From: Asaia sp003994335
GTDB lineage: Bacteria; Pseudomonadota; Alphaproteobacteria; Acetobacterales; Acetobacteraceae
DNA: 64,000 nucleotides
Assembly: GCF_037151175.1 (NCBI RefSeq)
Contig: NZ_JBBCOR010000001.1
Span: forward strand, 372,001-436,000
Direction of reading: 5' to 3'
This document shows positions 42,591 to 51,477 of the stretch, in pieces. A program made the translations under genes and the position numbers. Each line of letters opens with the position of its first letter. The stretch's first letter is position 1. The notes under the pieces were generated by a model. The model worked only from the letters and a program-made list of their open reading frames with translations, was not told the DNA's origin and did no database searches.

Positions 42591-43988
42591 ATGGTTTTCT
42601 TCGATAAATTGCGTCAGAATTTCTCGCATGTGCGGGAAAGCTGGTTTCTGGCGAGCCTATACCTTTTCTGCGGCTGTATTTGCGTCGCGTTTCTTGCGGC
42701 GATCGTTCCCCCTTTTGAGAACTCCGACGAGTTCAACCACCTCAAGCGTGTCGATCAGATTCTCACCGGTCATCTCATCGCCTGGAAACACGGTACACCA
42801 GCGCGTTCGGGGGGAAAGGTCGAGGTCGGTATCGATCAACTGGATCAGATCTACGGTGCCATGCGCTTTCATGCTGAAGTGAAAGTAACACCCGACATGA
42901 TCCGGCGCGGTTCAGCGATCCGGCTCGGCAACAGGGGATATTAGGATTTCTCCAATACGGCGATCTACTCGCCACTCCTCTACATTCCCAACGTTGTGGG
43001 TCTGGGTATGGCGAGGCTTATTCACGTCAACCTTCATCACGCTCTGATCGTCAGTCGGGCTTTCGGTGGCGTTGCCTGTGTCCTGCTTGGGGCTCTCTCC
43101 ATTTATCTGATGCCGGGTGTTGGGGCGACTTTTCTGTTTGTCATTCTCTCCCTCCCGATGACGCTCTCACTTTTCGCCTCCATCAGTCAGGATGGGTTGA
43201 TGATCTGCTCGGCGACGCTGGCAGCCGCCTTGATGGCACGCATCGGCTCATTGGCGAGTTCGAGGCCGGATACAGCGGTCAGGGTTCTTTTTGTACTCGT
43301 AACACTTCTCACGCTTGGGCGCCCTGCCTATGCTCCTCTGATCTTTATTCCGTTCTTTTTTGCATCCCGTGAAAATTGGCGCAGCCTTCTCAAGTATTGT
43401 CTAATCTCTCTGCTGATCGTTGGTGCGTGGTCTCTGCTCGTCAAGTTCTTCGTGATGATACCTATGTGGGAGGGGCGCTCTTCATCCGGTCAGGTTCTGT
43501 TCCTGCTTCATCATCCTTTCCATGCCATACGTCTTGTCGTGAGTGCGTTTACCTCCCATCAGGGAATGGAGGGCATTGCCTTTTGGAAGGAAATGATCGG
43601 AGTTCTCGGGTGGATCGACGTCGTACTCCCCGCCTGGTTCTATGATCTGACAGCGCTTGTGCTGATTGCGGTACTCGTCTCTGGATGGAGGGCTGGGCTT
43701 GACGCGCGATCTTTGCTGAACTCCTCCTTTATCACCCTGATACTTGCCGGAAGCATTTTCCTTATCTTCCTGCTCGAATACATTACTTTCACGCCTGTGG
43801 GAGCGGATTATGTGTTCGGCGTACAGGGGAGATACTTTATTCCTCTTCTCCCATTTATGGTTTTTCTCATGCCTATGCGGGAAGCCCCACGTATCGCCTG
43901 GAGTGCGCGTGCACTGGCACTGTGCTGGATGCTTCTCTCGGTTGACGTCACCCTGTATCGCGTGACGGCGCGTTACTACATTCCGTAA
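42591..43988 (+). pseudogene. DUF2142 multi-pass membrane protein with in-frame amber stop
   Basis: The reading frame from 42591 (ATG with AGGA upstream) to 43988 is uninterrupted except for one TAG at 42942-42944. The part before the stop ends 'AIRLGNRGY'; the part after resumes in the same frame with 'DFSNTAIYSPLLYIPNVVG', which is the conserved DUF2142 block preceded in intact members by continuous coding. Before the stop, 'PPFENSDEFNHLKRVDQI' matches the family's N-terminal motif. After it, some ten membrane helices continue to the end. DUF2142 proteins are thought to act in surface polysaccharide synthesis. A nonsense mutation or a base-calling error are the simplest explanations. Confidence 0.85.
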
Positions 43989-44138
43989 GGGCCGAGTATA
44001 CCCGGACTTTGAATCGCAGCGATGCTGCCAAAATCGCTTCTGAAGACGCTCTGGCGGGCAGATTGAAGGCTTTCTCGCCTGTGAAGAACACTTCATCAAT
44101 GGAGGGTGTCCGATTGCCGGGATATGAATGCGTCAATA

Positions 44139-44168
44139 GTCGGCCTCCATCAAGGAGGCCGACCTTTC
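44139..44168 (+). terminator. Rho-independent terminator
   Basis: GTCGGCCTCC / GGAGGCCGAC, a perfect 10-bp stem with a 5-base loop, followed by CTTTC. It lies 150 bases after the DUF2142 frame. Confidence 0.7.
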
Positions 44169-44355
44169 TAAAGTTCCACGGTAATGCGGTTGAGCTCGCC
44201 ACGTCGGATTTGCGGGTGGAAGGGGCAGCGTACGGTAGCAAAGCGAGCTGGCCAGCGCTTACTGATAGGTCTTACGCTTTTCCGCCTCTTATGCTTACGC
44301 CCTCGACCATCGGCGGAACAAGCGTGTAATAATTCTATAATATGAATCAATTATG

Positions 44356-44379
44356 ACGATGAAATAATATCTTCATCGT
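44356..44379. promoter_or_regulatory. Inverted repeat in the TonB-receptor promoter region
   Basis: ACGATGAA / TTCATCGT with an 8-base AT spacer, about 155 bases before the receptor start. It may be an operator for an iron- or substrate-responsive regulator; it does not match the classical Fur box well. Confidence 0.4.
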
Positions 44380-44534
44380 TCATACTTACTTCGCCACAAA
44401 ACTATTTCTTTTTCGAATTAATTGAAACTGTCCCGATACGGTTTGTCACTGCGCTGCACCGATCGGGATTGTGTTCGGTTCGAAATGAGCCCGGACGGCG
44501 CGTGGCGGCCCCTATCCGGTCAGGAGAGAGTTTT

Positions 44535-47153
44535 GTGTTGAGAGGTAAGAGACTGTGCCTTGTGGTCACTTTTCTTTGCTGTACCGGCTCGGCCTTTGCC
44601 GCTGACCTGCAGGGAAGTGCAGGGCAGGGCGACCCATCTACTGGAATTGCATCGGGTCGCGCAGAAAAGGCAGATTCAGTCAGTGCCCCTCCCGGGAGGG
44701 GCGCCCCCCAGGATATGATCGGCGGATCTGTTCGTCGGGGTGAGGTTCCCAGAAAAACCAGACGTCATCCGGCCAGCCGCCGGGGTGCTGCCGGGCAGGA
44801 AACGACCGTTGGCGCTGCGAAAGACCCGGTGCAGGTCGCAGCAGCCCCCCCATCGAAAGCGGCACATCTGGCGGCAAAGAAGCACGCAGCGCATGTTTCG
44901 ACGCCAGAAAGCATCAGCGTGACCGGCACCGGTCATGGGCGCAACGTCCAGAAAGATCCGGCATCGATCACGGTTTTCAGTGCCAAACAACTTGCCAATC
45001 GTCATGTCGTTTCGCTTGTCGATCTGGGTGACGGCTCCATCCCCTCGCTGCGTATCGCCCAGTTCTCGGGGCGTAATTCAGCACTTGTCGTGAATATTCG
45101 CGGCGTCGGCGTTCTCGGAGACAGCAACCAGCCCGCACGAGACCAGGGCGTGGGCGTGTATATCGATGGCGTCTATGTCGCGCGTCCTCAGGCTCTGGGT
45201 ACCGCCTTGTTCGATGTCGAGAGTATGGAGGTACTCAAGGGCCCGCAAGGGACGCTTTTCGGGCGTAATACCGAGGCTGGTGCGCTCAACATCATTACCC
45301 GCAAGCCAACCGGAAAATTCGGAATGCGCCTGGTGGGCGGTTTCGGTAATTACAGCAGCAGCAAGGGCGAGTTGCATCTTGATCTGCCCGCCTTTCACGA
45401 TCTCGCCATCAAGGTCGATGCGGTCACTGCGCATCGCTCGCCCCTTGTCTCGAATCCGCTGCCGGATACGGGCGGGTTCAACCAGTATGACAAGCATGGC
45501 GTGCATGTTGAGGCGCTCTATCGTCCGGTCGATAATTTTTCCGCCGATTATGCCTATGACAATTCCTATGACAGCACGACCACGCTCTGGATGCAGTTGC
45601 TGAAAGGCGGGTCGAACAAGCTCGCCAAACTCGCGACCTTACAAACTGCGCGCGCCAAAGAGGCCAATATCGGCGTGCCCGAGCGGCCGAGCATCGGGAA
45701 AAATAGCGGGCACCGCATGACGCTCGACTATAAGGCGATACCCCAATATCTGGCGTTTCGTTCGATCACGGCTTATCGCTCCCTCAGTCAGAGCCAGTTC
45801 GATAACGGCATGGCTTCAGGCAGTATGTCCAATACCTCGGGCAATTTCCTCGGCATGAACTTTGCGCGTAACTCGCTCGCGGGATTCTGGCAGAACCAGA
45901 TCAGTCAGGAAATCCAGGCCTTTGGGCATACCAAGCGCCTGAAATACCAGGGTGGCTTTATCTATTATCGCGAGCATGCCTCCGATAATGCGCAGGCCTT
46001 CTACACCAACCAGTTCACCGATGCGGCGGGCAGTGCCTACAAGCTGCTTTCCGGCCCGGCCTATGATGACTGGAGCCTTCAACCCATCGATCGCGCCAGC
46101 CATGTGACGTCCAAGAGCTGGGGTGTCTATGGTAACGCCGTCTATACCCCGCCCGTGCTGCACGATGCCCTGCACCTGACTGCGGGGCTGCGCTGGTCGC
46201 ATGACGGCAAGCAGGGCACACTGACCACGGTGAATAACAAGGCTCCCGTGAATACGGCGGGCGTCTCGGGCCCGATCGATTTCGGTGCCGGATGGTCGCG
46301 TGTTGATCCGTTGCTCGAAATCAGCGGCGACCTGACCCGACATGTGCTGCTCTATGGGAAATGGAGTACTGGCTACAAGCCGGGTGGTGCCAATTCACGC
46401 GCGCAGGATTACGAAGCCTTCGGCCCTGAATCGGTCTCGATGTTCGAAGTCGGCTCCAAGACCGAATTTCTCGATCACCGCGCGCGTTTCAATGTTGCGG
46501 GGTATTGGGGGGATTACAAAGACATCCAGGTTGACTTCAGCCGACCTTACCAAATCGGTAATCAGCTGACGACGCGCACGACGACCTCGACCATCAACGC
46601 GCCCGGCCATGGCGATTTGAGTGGTGTCGAAGCGGAGCTGAATGTCACCCCGTTGCGCTACCTGACAATCGGGTTCTCCTACGCCTATAACTATGTCCAT
46701 ATCCCTCCGACCGCGAACCCCTATCCGAACTCGATCGGCGTGGTCAGCCCGATGCTGGTGCCGATCTACCAGAGCTATACGCCGGCGCATTCGGGGAGCT
46801 TTCAGGTGGATTACGTGCGGCCGTTCCAGGGCTTTACCGTGCTCGCGCATCTCGATGGGAATATCGATAGCGGCTATTATGCCAACACGACCGACCCGGT
46901 CTATCTTGGCACCGGAAACCCGAAAAATGTCTATCAGCCCAAAGGGGATAGCGGCCTGATCGTCAATGGGCGTGTGGCGGTGTCCAATGTGCGGCTGGGG
47001 AATACCGGCAGTAAGGCCACGTTCTCGCTCTGGGCGCGTAACCTGTTTGCCGAGCAGCATGTATATTTCAAGACGCTGGGCGTTACGACGGGCCTGCAGG
47101 GCTATTACAATGAGGCGCGTCAATTTGGCGGACAGGTCGAGCTTGCTTTCTGA
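44535..47153 (+). CDS. TonB-dependent outer-membrane receptor
   Basis: 872 residues. A signal peptide ('CLVVTFLCCTGSAFA') is followed by an unusual ~110-residue Ala/Pro/Gly/Lys-rich spacer, then the plug domain with 'SITVFSAKQLANRHVVSLVD', 'IDGVYVARPQALGTALFDVE' and 'LKGPQGTLFGRNTEAGALNI', and a 22-strand barrel ending in the typical Phe ('GGQVELAF'). The plug sequence resembles receptors for organic ligands more than classical siderophore receptors, but the ligand is unknown. The start is a GTG at 44535, chosen because GGAGAG lies 6 bases upstream. Confidence 0.92.
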   Translation: MLRGKRLCLVVTFLCCTGSAFAADLQGSAGQGDPSTGIASGRAEKADSVSAPPGRGAPQDMIGGSVRRGEVPRKTRRHPASRRGAAGQETTVGAAKDPVQVAAAPPSKAAHLAAKKHAAHVSTPESISVTGTGHGRNVQKDPASITVFSAKQLANRHVVSLVDLGDGSIPSLRIAQFSGRNSALVVNIRGVGVLGDSNQPARDQGVGVYIDGVYVARPQALGTALFDVESMEVLKGPQGTLFGRNTEAGALNIITRKPTGKFGMRLVGGFGNYSSSKGELHLDLPAFHDLAIKVDAVTAHRSPLVSNPLPDTGGFNQYDKHGVHVEALYRPVDNFSADYAYDNSYDSTTTLWMQLLKGGSNKLAKLATLQTARAKEANIGVPERPSIGKNSGHRMTLDYKAIPQYLAFRSITAYRSLSQSQFDNGMASGSMSNTSGNFLGMNFARNSLAGFWQNQISQEIQAFGHTKRLKYQGGFIYYREHASDNAQAFYTNQFTDAAGSAYKLLSGPAYDDWSLQPIDRASHVTSKSWGVYGNAVYTPPVLHDALHLTAGLRWSHDGKQGTLTTVNNKAPVNTAGVSGPIDFGAGWSRVDPLLEISGDLTRHVLLYGKWSTGYKPGGANSRAQDYEAFGPESVSMFEVGSKTEFLDHRARFNVAGYWGDYKDIQVDFSRPYQIGNQLTTRTTTSTINAPGHGDLSGVEAELNVTPLRYLTIGFSYAYNYVHIPPTANPYPNSIGVVSPMLVPIYQSYTPAHSGSFQVDYVRPFQGFTVLAHLDGNIDSGYYANTTDPVYLGTGNPKNVYQPKGDSGLIVNGRVAVSNVRLGNTGSKATFSLWARNLFAEQHVYFKTLGVTTGLQGYYNEARQFGGQVELAF

Positions 47154-47212
47154 GCCCGGCCTCGTCAGGGAGGGCATCGCCCCCCTGATCCGCCCCTTTC
47201 TCCCGGCGCGGT

Positions 47213-48124
47213 TCAGGCTTCGGGGATATCTTCCGAAAGCGCCTCGGCCTGAGCCTTCAGGCGATGGAAGCTGCGTCGGCTGAAAGGCAGCATCAGCAGA
47301 TAGAGGACACCCGCTGCCGCCAGGGCAAGCCAAGGATCGGCCAGCAGGATCGCGGCGTAGAGCAGTGTGCCGAGCATAAGCGGCAGCACATAGCGTGAGG
47401 CGATCTTGAAGTTCTTGAAAGACCAGACCGGCAGCGTCGAGACAAGCAGGGCCGCCGTCAGGATGAGAGCGCCTGCGGCCAGAAGGGGAGAGCGCGCCAG
47501 ACCGTCGATGAGCGGCCAGTGCATCTTCTCCGCCTCCAGCCCCAGAAAGATGGGAAAGAGAACGATGCCCGCCCCGGCGGGCGCGGGAACGCCGGTGAAG
47601 AAGCTATAGGAATATTCCGGTTTCTCGTCGTCATCGAGGCTCGCATTGAACCGGGCCAGACGCAGGGCCATGCAGACCGTAAAGAAGATGCAGGGCACAA
47701 AGGCGTAGCGTCCGCCATTTTCATGCAGGGTCCACAGATAGAGCAGAAAGGGCGGCGCCACGCCGAAGCAGACGAAATCGGAAAGCGAATCGAACTCGGC
47801 GCCGAAACGCGACGTACCATGCAAAAGCCGGGCAATGCGCCCATCGAGCCCATCGATACAGGCTGCAATCACCAGGGCTGCTGCGGCATAGGCAAATTGC
47901 TGCTCAAGCCCGTAGCGCATGCCGCTGAGCCCGGCGCACAGCCCGAGCATGGTCAGCAGATTCGGGATGAGCCGGTTGAAGGACGGACCGCGCACGCGCA
48001 CACGGCGGGGGCGGATACGCCTCAGGCGACGGCGCTTGCGTCCTGCTCGCAGGGGAGCTGTGCCCTCATCGCCAGGGCTCTGCACCGGAAGTTCGGCCAT
48101 GGGTGCGGGGCGCGCTTCGGACAT
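47213..48124 (-). CDS. pssA: CDP-diacylglycerol--serine O-phosphatidyltransferase
   Basis: 303 residues. A basic N-terminal tail rich in Arg precedes a multi-pass membrane domain with the CDP-alcohol phosphotransferase motif 'DGLDGRIARLLHGTSRFGAEFDSLSD' (seen as D-G-x2-G-R-x-A-R ... G-x3-D-x3-D). The product is phosphatidylserine, which Psd next door decarboxylates to phosphatidylethanolamine. The ATG at 48124 is 13 bases after the psd stop; the upstream frame extends into psd and was not used. Confidence 0.94.
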   Translation of the reverse strand: MSEARPAPMAELPVQSPGDEGTAPLRAGRKRRRLRRIRPRRVRVRGPSFNRLIPNLLTMLGLCAGLSGMRYGLEQQFAYAAAALVIAACIDGLDGRIARLLHGTSRFGAEFDSLSDFVCFGVAPPFLLYLWTLHENGGRYAFVPCIFFTVCMALRLARFNASLDDDEKPEYSYSFFTGVPAPAGAGIVLFPIFLGLEAEKMHWPLIDGLARSPLLAAGALILTAALLVSTLPVWSFKNFKIASRYVLPLMLGTLLYAAILLADPWLALAAAGVLYLLMLPFSRRSFHRLKAQAEALSEDIPEA

Positions 48125-48137
48125 CGTCAGGGGCGTT

Positions 48138-48815
48138 TCAGAGATGGGCCATGACGGTTTCACCACCAACCATGATCTGGCCAGTGCTAACCAGCGGGGT
48201 CACGCCGGGCGGCAGGTACAGGTCGGTACGCGAGCCGAACCGGATCAGGCCGAAGCGATCACCCGGCTCGACCACACTGCCCTCATCCACGTAACAGACA
48301 ATACGGCGCGCGATGAGACCGGCAATCTGGACAACGGCCATATGGCGACCGTCTTCCAGTGTCAGCCGAACCTCGTTGCGCTCATTGAGGTCGGAGGCCT
48401 TGTCCAGACTCGCATTGAGGAACTGCCCCGCATGATAGGCAATCTTGGTAACCGTCCCGGCGGCGGGCATGCGGTTGATATGCACGTTCAGAACCGAGAG
48501 GAAGGTCGCCACGCGCCATACTGGCTCGCTGCCCATGCCCAGCGCGGCAGGGGGCGTGGCGAGCTCGACAGAGACCACGCGGCCATCGGCCGGAGCCAGG
48601 GCGAGGTCCGTGCGCGCAGGCGGAAAACGCTTCGGGTCTCGGAAGAAGTACAGGCAGAAGCCGAACCCGCCCAGCGCCAGATTGCCGATGATCCGCGTGG
48701 CACGCCACGGTGTCGCGCGGCCGAGCAGGGTCAACCCGCCAGTCAGCGCGAGAAAGGGAAGGGCAGCGCGGTGCGGCGGTGCCAGAACGGATTTGATCGA
48801 TTGAATCAGGGACAT
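48138..48815 (-). CDS. psd: Phosphatidylserine decarboxylase
   Basis: 225 residues, the short type of Psd. A hydrophobic N-terminus ('ALPFLALTGGLTLLG') anchors it in the membrane; 'FRDPKR', 'APADGRVVSVE', 'FLSVLNVHINRMP' and the self-cleavage site Gly-Ser in 'IRFGSRTD' are visible. Cleavage there yields the pyruvoyl cofactor on the Ser-derived end. It lies between a methyltransferase-like gene (32 bases upstream) and pssA (13 bases downstream). Confidence 0.94.
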   Translation of the reverse strand: MSLIQSIKSVLAPPHRAALPFLALTGGLTLLGRATPWRATRIIGNLALGGFGFCLYFFRDPKRFPPARTDLALAPADGRVVSVELATPPAALGMGSEPVWRVATFLSVLNVHINRMPAAGTVTKIAYHAGQFLNASLDKASDLNERNEVRLTLEDGRHMAVVQIAGLIARRIVCYVDEGSVVEPGDRFGLIRFGSRTDLYLPPGVTPLVSTGQIMVGGETVMAHL

Positions 48816-48846
48816 GAGCGCAGTCTTACGATACCTGCGTTTGGGG

Positions 48847-49641
48847 TCAAGCTTTCGGCCGTTCGGGTTCCGTCTGATAGCTTCCGGCAGAGCCCGCGAG
48901 TGTGGTGACGCGACGGGCAAAACCGAGCGTGGCCCGCTCCGCCTCCACCGGCATGCCGGAATAGAGATCCTTGCAAGCATTCACGAGATGCACCCCGCCA
49001 AGGCGGCGCCCCAGAGCGCCAAAGACCTTGTCTGCCATCAGCGTGGCCTTGTCACCCAGAGGCAGCAGACCGAGCGGGGCGCTGAGGGCGGTTGCGTTGG
49101 CCTCGGCCCGGAACAATCCGCGCTGCAGAGTGCGATCGAGCTGGCTGGCAGAAAAAGGGCTGCCATGGCCGAAGGGCAGCGTATCGTCTTTTGCGGCAAG
49201 GCCTGTCCGATTGGGGACGACCAGAATGAGACGACCGTGATCGGCCAGCAACTTCCAGACGATGCGCAGGAGAGGCTGTGGATCGACCAGTTCTAGCCCA
49301 TGCATCATGAGCACCAGATCGACGCTCAGATCATCGAAGGGCAGGCAGTCGGGCGCTACCAGGCAGGAGGGCCAGAATGGCACGCTCGAGGGTATCATCC
49401 CGCGACGGCGCGTCAGCGGCGTGTCTAGTTGGGCCGAGGCGACCCATTTCGCTTCGCTGAGTGCGCGCCATTGCGAGAGGAGCGGCTGGGCGAACCCCAG
49501 CCCCAGGACGCGCTGTCCCCGCGGGTCAGGGAGAAGAGGCGCAAGCCGCGCCATCAGTAGCGCAGTGACCTGCTCTCCGCGCCGACTGGCATAGAAACCG
49601 GCGGCGTCGGGTGGAATGGGCTGGGCGATACGCTTCGGCAT
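48847..49641 (-). CDS. SAM-dependent methyltransferase-like protein
   Basis: 264 residues with a Rossmann-type layout: 'GQRVLGLGFAQPLL' (motif I, with LGLG in place of the usual D/E-x-G-x-G), an acidic loop with 'LPFDDLSVDLVLMMHGLELV' (motif post-I/II, the usual 'lPF-d-sfD-vl' pattern) and 'LLRIVWKLLADHGRLILVVPN'. This is the pattern of small-molecule methyltransferases conserved beside gloB in Alphaproteobacteria. The substrate is unknown. It leads a three-gene run with psd and pssA and is divergent from gloB. Confidence 0.75.
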   Translation of the reverse strand: MPKRIAQPIPPDAAGFYASRRGEQVTALLMARLAPLLPDPRGQRVLGLGFAQPLLSQWRALSEAKWVASAQLDTPLTRRRGMIPSSVPFWPSCLVAPDCLPFDDLSVDLVLMMHGLELVDPQPLLRIVWKLLADHGRLILVVPNRTGLAAKDDTLPFGHGSPFSASQLDRTLQRGLFRAEANATALSAPLGLLPLGDKATLMADKVFGALGRRLGGVHLVNACKDLYSGMPVEAERATLGFARRVTTLAGSAGSYQTEPERPKA

Positions 49642-49898
49642 GGTGAACACGCTAGACCGAACCGGCTTCGACGGCCAGAGGGCCGGGCCGGTCGGGACGA
49701 CGGGCGCAAGGGGTGCCCAGGCTGGGCAAGCGCATCCCTCGCTCGTCTGGATGCGTTGGTTAGGGGAATACGGCCAGGGGGCGGGCAGGATGCCCCTCCC
49801 TATGTCGTGATCTCAGAGGCGTGAGGATACGTTACCCCCTGAACAAGGCTAGTCTTCGTCCAACAGGCCGAATCAGCAAGTAGAAGGAAAACAGGATA

Positions 49899-50618
49899 GT
49901 GAGCCTCGAAATCAAAGCTATTCCTTTCGCGCGGGACAATTACGCGTGGTTGCTGAAAGATCCTCAGACCGGCACCGTCGCCGTGGTTGACCCGGGTGAG
50001 TCGGGGCCGGTGATGAACGCGATTGGAGAAGGGCGGCTGGATCTGATTCTCCTGACCCATCATCATGATGATCACATTGGCGGGGCCGAGGCGCTGCGCC
50101 AGAAATACGGCGCGCGTATCGCCGGGGCCGAGGCCGACCAGGCGCGCCTGCCCCCGCTCGACCTGTTGCTTCATGACGAGGACCGTATCGCCATCGGGCA
50201 TGATCTGGGTGAGGTGATCGCCACACCGGGTCATGCACGCGGTCACATCGCCTTCTACTTCCGATCCGTCCCCGCCCTGTTTTGCGGTGACACGCTGTTC
50301 AGCCTCGGTTGCGGGCGGCTTCTGGAGGGAACGGCGCAGGAGCTTTTCGACAGCCTCAAGCGTTTTGCGCCGCTCCCAGACGAAACGCTCGTTTGCTGCG
50401 GGCACGAATATACCGAGTCCAACGCAGCTTTCGCCTTGGCGCAAACGCCTGATGACGCGGCCTTGAAGCAGCGCGTTGCTGACGTAAAGGCGTTGTGCGC
50501 GGGAAATCGCGCGTCAGTCCCGGTGAGGCTCGGCGTTGAGCGCCAGACCAATCCGTTTTTGAAAGCGCGTGACGTGGCCGAATTTGCGGCGTTGCGTCAT
50601 GCCAAGGACAATTTCTGA
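49899..50618 (+). CDS. gloB: Hydroxyacylglutathione hydrolase (glyoxalase II)
   Basis: 239 residues of the metallo-beta-lactamase fold. The metal site 'LTHHHDDHIGGAEAL', the second ligands in 'ATPGHARGHI' and 'FCGDTLFSLGCGRL', and the C-terminal glutathione-binding 'GHEYTESNAAFAL' are all present. It hydrolyses S-lactoylglutathione in methylglyoxal detoxification. The start is a GTG at 49899, with AGGA 5 bases upstream. The HAD phosphatase gene starts 17 bases after its stop. Confidence 0.95.
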   Translation: MSLEIKAIPFARDNYAWLLKDPQTGTVAVVDPGESGPVMNAIGEGRLDLILLTHHHDDHIGGAEALRQKYGARIAGAEADQARLPPLDLLLHDEDRIAIGHDLGEVIATPGHARGHIAFYFRSVPALFCGDTLFSLGCGRLLEGTAQELFDSLKRFAPLPDETLVCCGHEYTESNAAFALAQTPDDAALKQRVADVKALCAGNRASVPVRLGVERQTNPFLKARDVAEFAALRHAKDNF

Positions 50619-50635
50619 AGGGAGGCAGACCGATC

Positions 50636-51283
50636 ATGAGTGCGGCCATATCCGATGACGATGGGACGACCCCGGCGACGTCCGAATTTACCCTGAGCAA
50701 TCACACGTTTGATGCGCTCATTTTCGATTGTGACGGGACGATTGCCGACACGCTCCCCGTGCATTTCCTGACCTTTCAGGAGGCGCTGGGTGAGGTGGGT
50801 TACACGCTCGAGCGAGACTGGTATTTTGCTCGGACCGGGCTGTCGAGTGACAAGCTGTTCAACGCTTATGAACAGAGCTTTGGCCTCATCTTGGATCGGC
50901 CAGCCCTGCTGGCGCGCTGCAAGCTGCTCTACCAGAACCATCTGGACAAGCTGCGCGAGCATAGTTTTGCCGCGACGATTGCGCGTGAGCAATTCGGCCA
51001 TGTGCCGATGGCTGTCGCGTCAGCGGGGATGAAATCTGCGGTGACGTCTACCCTGCAGACGCTCGATCTGCTGGAGCTCTTCGATACGGTGGTCACGATC
51101 GAAGACGTGAAGCGCGGCAAGCCCGCGCCTGATCTCTATCTCCTGGCCGCCGAACGTCTGAAAGTCGCTCCCGCTCATTGTCTCGTTTTTGAGGATACGG
51201 AAGAGGGGCTCGAGGCGGCCCATAATGCCGGGATGAGAGCGATCGATGTACGCCCTCATCTCACTCCGGCCGTTCAGAACTGA
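50636..51283 (+). CDS. HAD-superfamily hydrolase (beta-phosphoglucomutase/phosphatase-like)
   Basis: 215 residues. HAD motif I is 'ALIFDCDGTIADTLPVH', motif II 'AVASAGMKSA', motif III/IV 'VKRGKPAPDLYLLAAERL' and 'CLVFEDTEEGLEAAHNAG'. The nucleophile and general-acid Asp (D-x-D) are both present. The small cap domain suggests a sugar-phosphate phosphatase or phosphoglucomutase-like enzyme; the substrate cannot be named. GGGAGG precedes the ATG. It follows gloB closely. Its last 10 bases overlap the convergent DUF2474 gene. Confidence 0.9.
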   Translation: MSAAISDDDGTTPATSEFTLSNHTFDALIFDCDGTIADTLPVHFLTFQEALGEVGYTLERDWYFARTGLSSDKLFNAYEQSFGLILDRPALLARCKLLYQNHLDKLREHSFAATIAREQFGHVPMAVASAGMKSAVTSTLQTLDLLELFDTVVTIEDVKRGKPAPDLYLLAAERLKVAPAHCLVFEDTEEGLEAAHNAGMRAIDVRPHLTPAVQN

Positions 51284-51405
51284 TGGAAGATGATCATCTT
51301 GATCAGGGTCGCGACGATGGCGAGCGTCACGACTCCGGCTGCCCATAGCCCGACAAACCAGCCGAGCCGGGCGAGGAAGGACCTTGGCGCAGTAGTGACA
51401 GGCAT
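51274..51405 (-). CDS. DUF2474-type small subunit of the CIO bd oxidase
   Basis: 43 residues: a short basic N-terminus (MPVTTAPRSFLARLG) and one membrane helix beginning 'LGWFVGLWAAGVVTLAIVAT', ending 'IIFHQF'. The 'RLGWFVGLWAAG' block is the signature of DUF2474, a small protein encoded beside cioAB, functionally comparable to CydX. GGGAG lies 7 bases before the ATG. It follows cioB by 72 bases on the same strand and overlaps the 3' end of the convergent HAD gene by 10 bases. Tiny genes like this are often missed. Confidence 0.82.
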   Translation of the reverse strand: MPVTTAPRSFLARLGWFVGLWAAGVVTLAIVATLIKMIIFHQF

Positions 51406-51477
51406 GATCGATCTCCCTTGAGGCAGCCCCCATCCAAACCATGACGTTCGGATGGGGGCGACTGCGCGCAGTCTGCG

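Larger units (their letters stand above)
43989..44534. other. Intergenic region between the DUF2142 gene and the TonB receptor
   Basis: About 546 bases. It contains a terminator at 44139-44168 and, from 44325, an AT-rich stretch that must hold the receptor promoter, with a TATAAT at 44335-44340 and an inverted repeat at 44356-44379. No gene is recognisable; the open frames are short and unlike any family I know. Confidence 0.5.

Noticed and set aside
42418..42882. 154-codon open frame before and inside the DUF2142 gene
   Set aside because: Most of it overlaps the well-supported DUF2142 frame; no family similarity is visible.
44009..44329. 106-codon open frame before the TonB receptor
   Set aside because: It runs through a clear terminator hairpin and shows no recognisable protein pattern.
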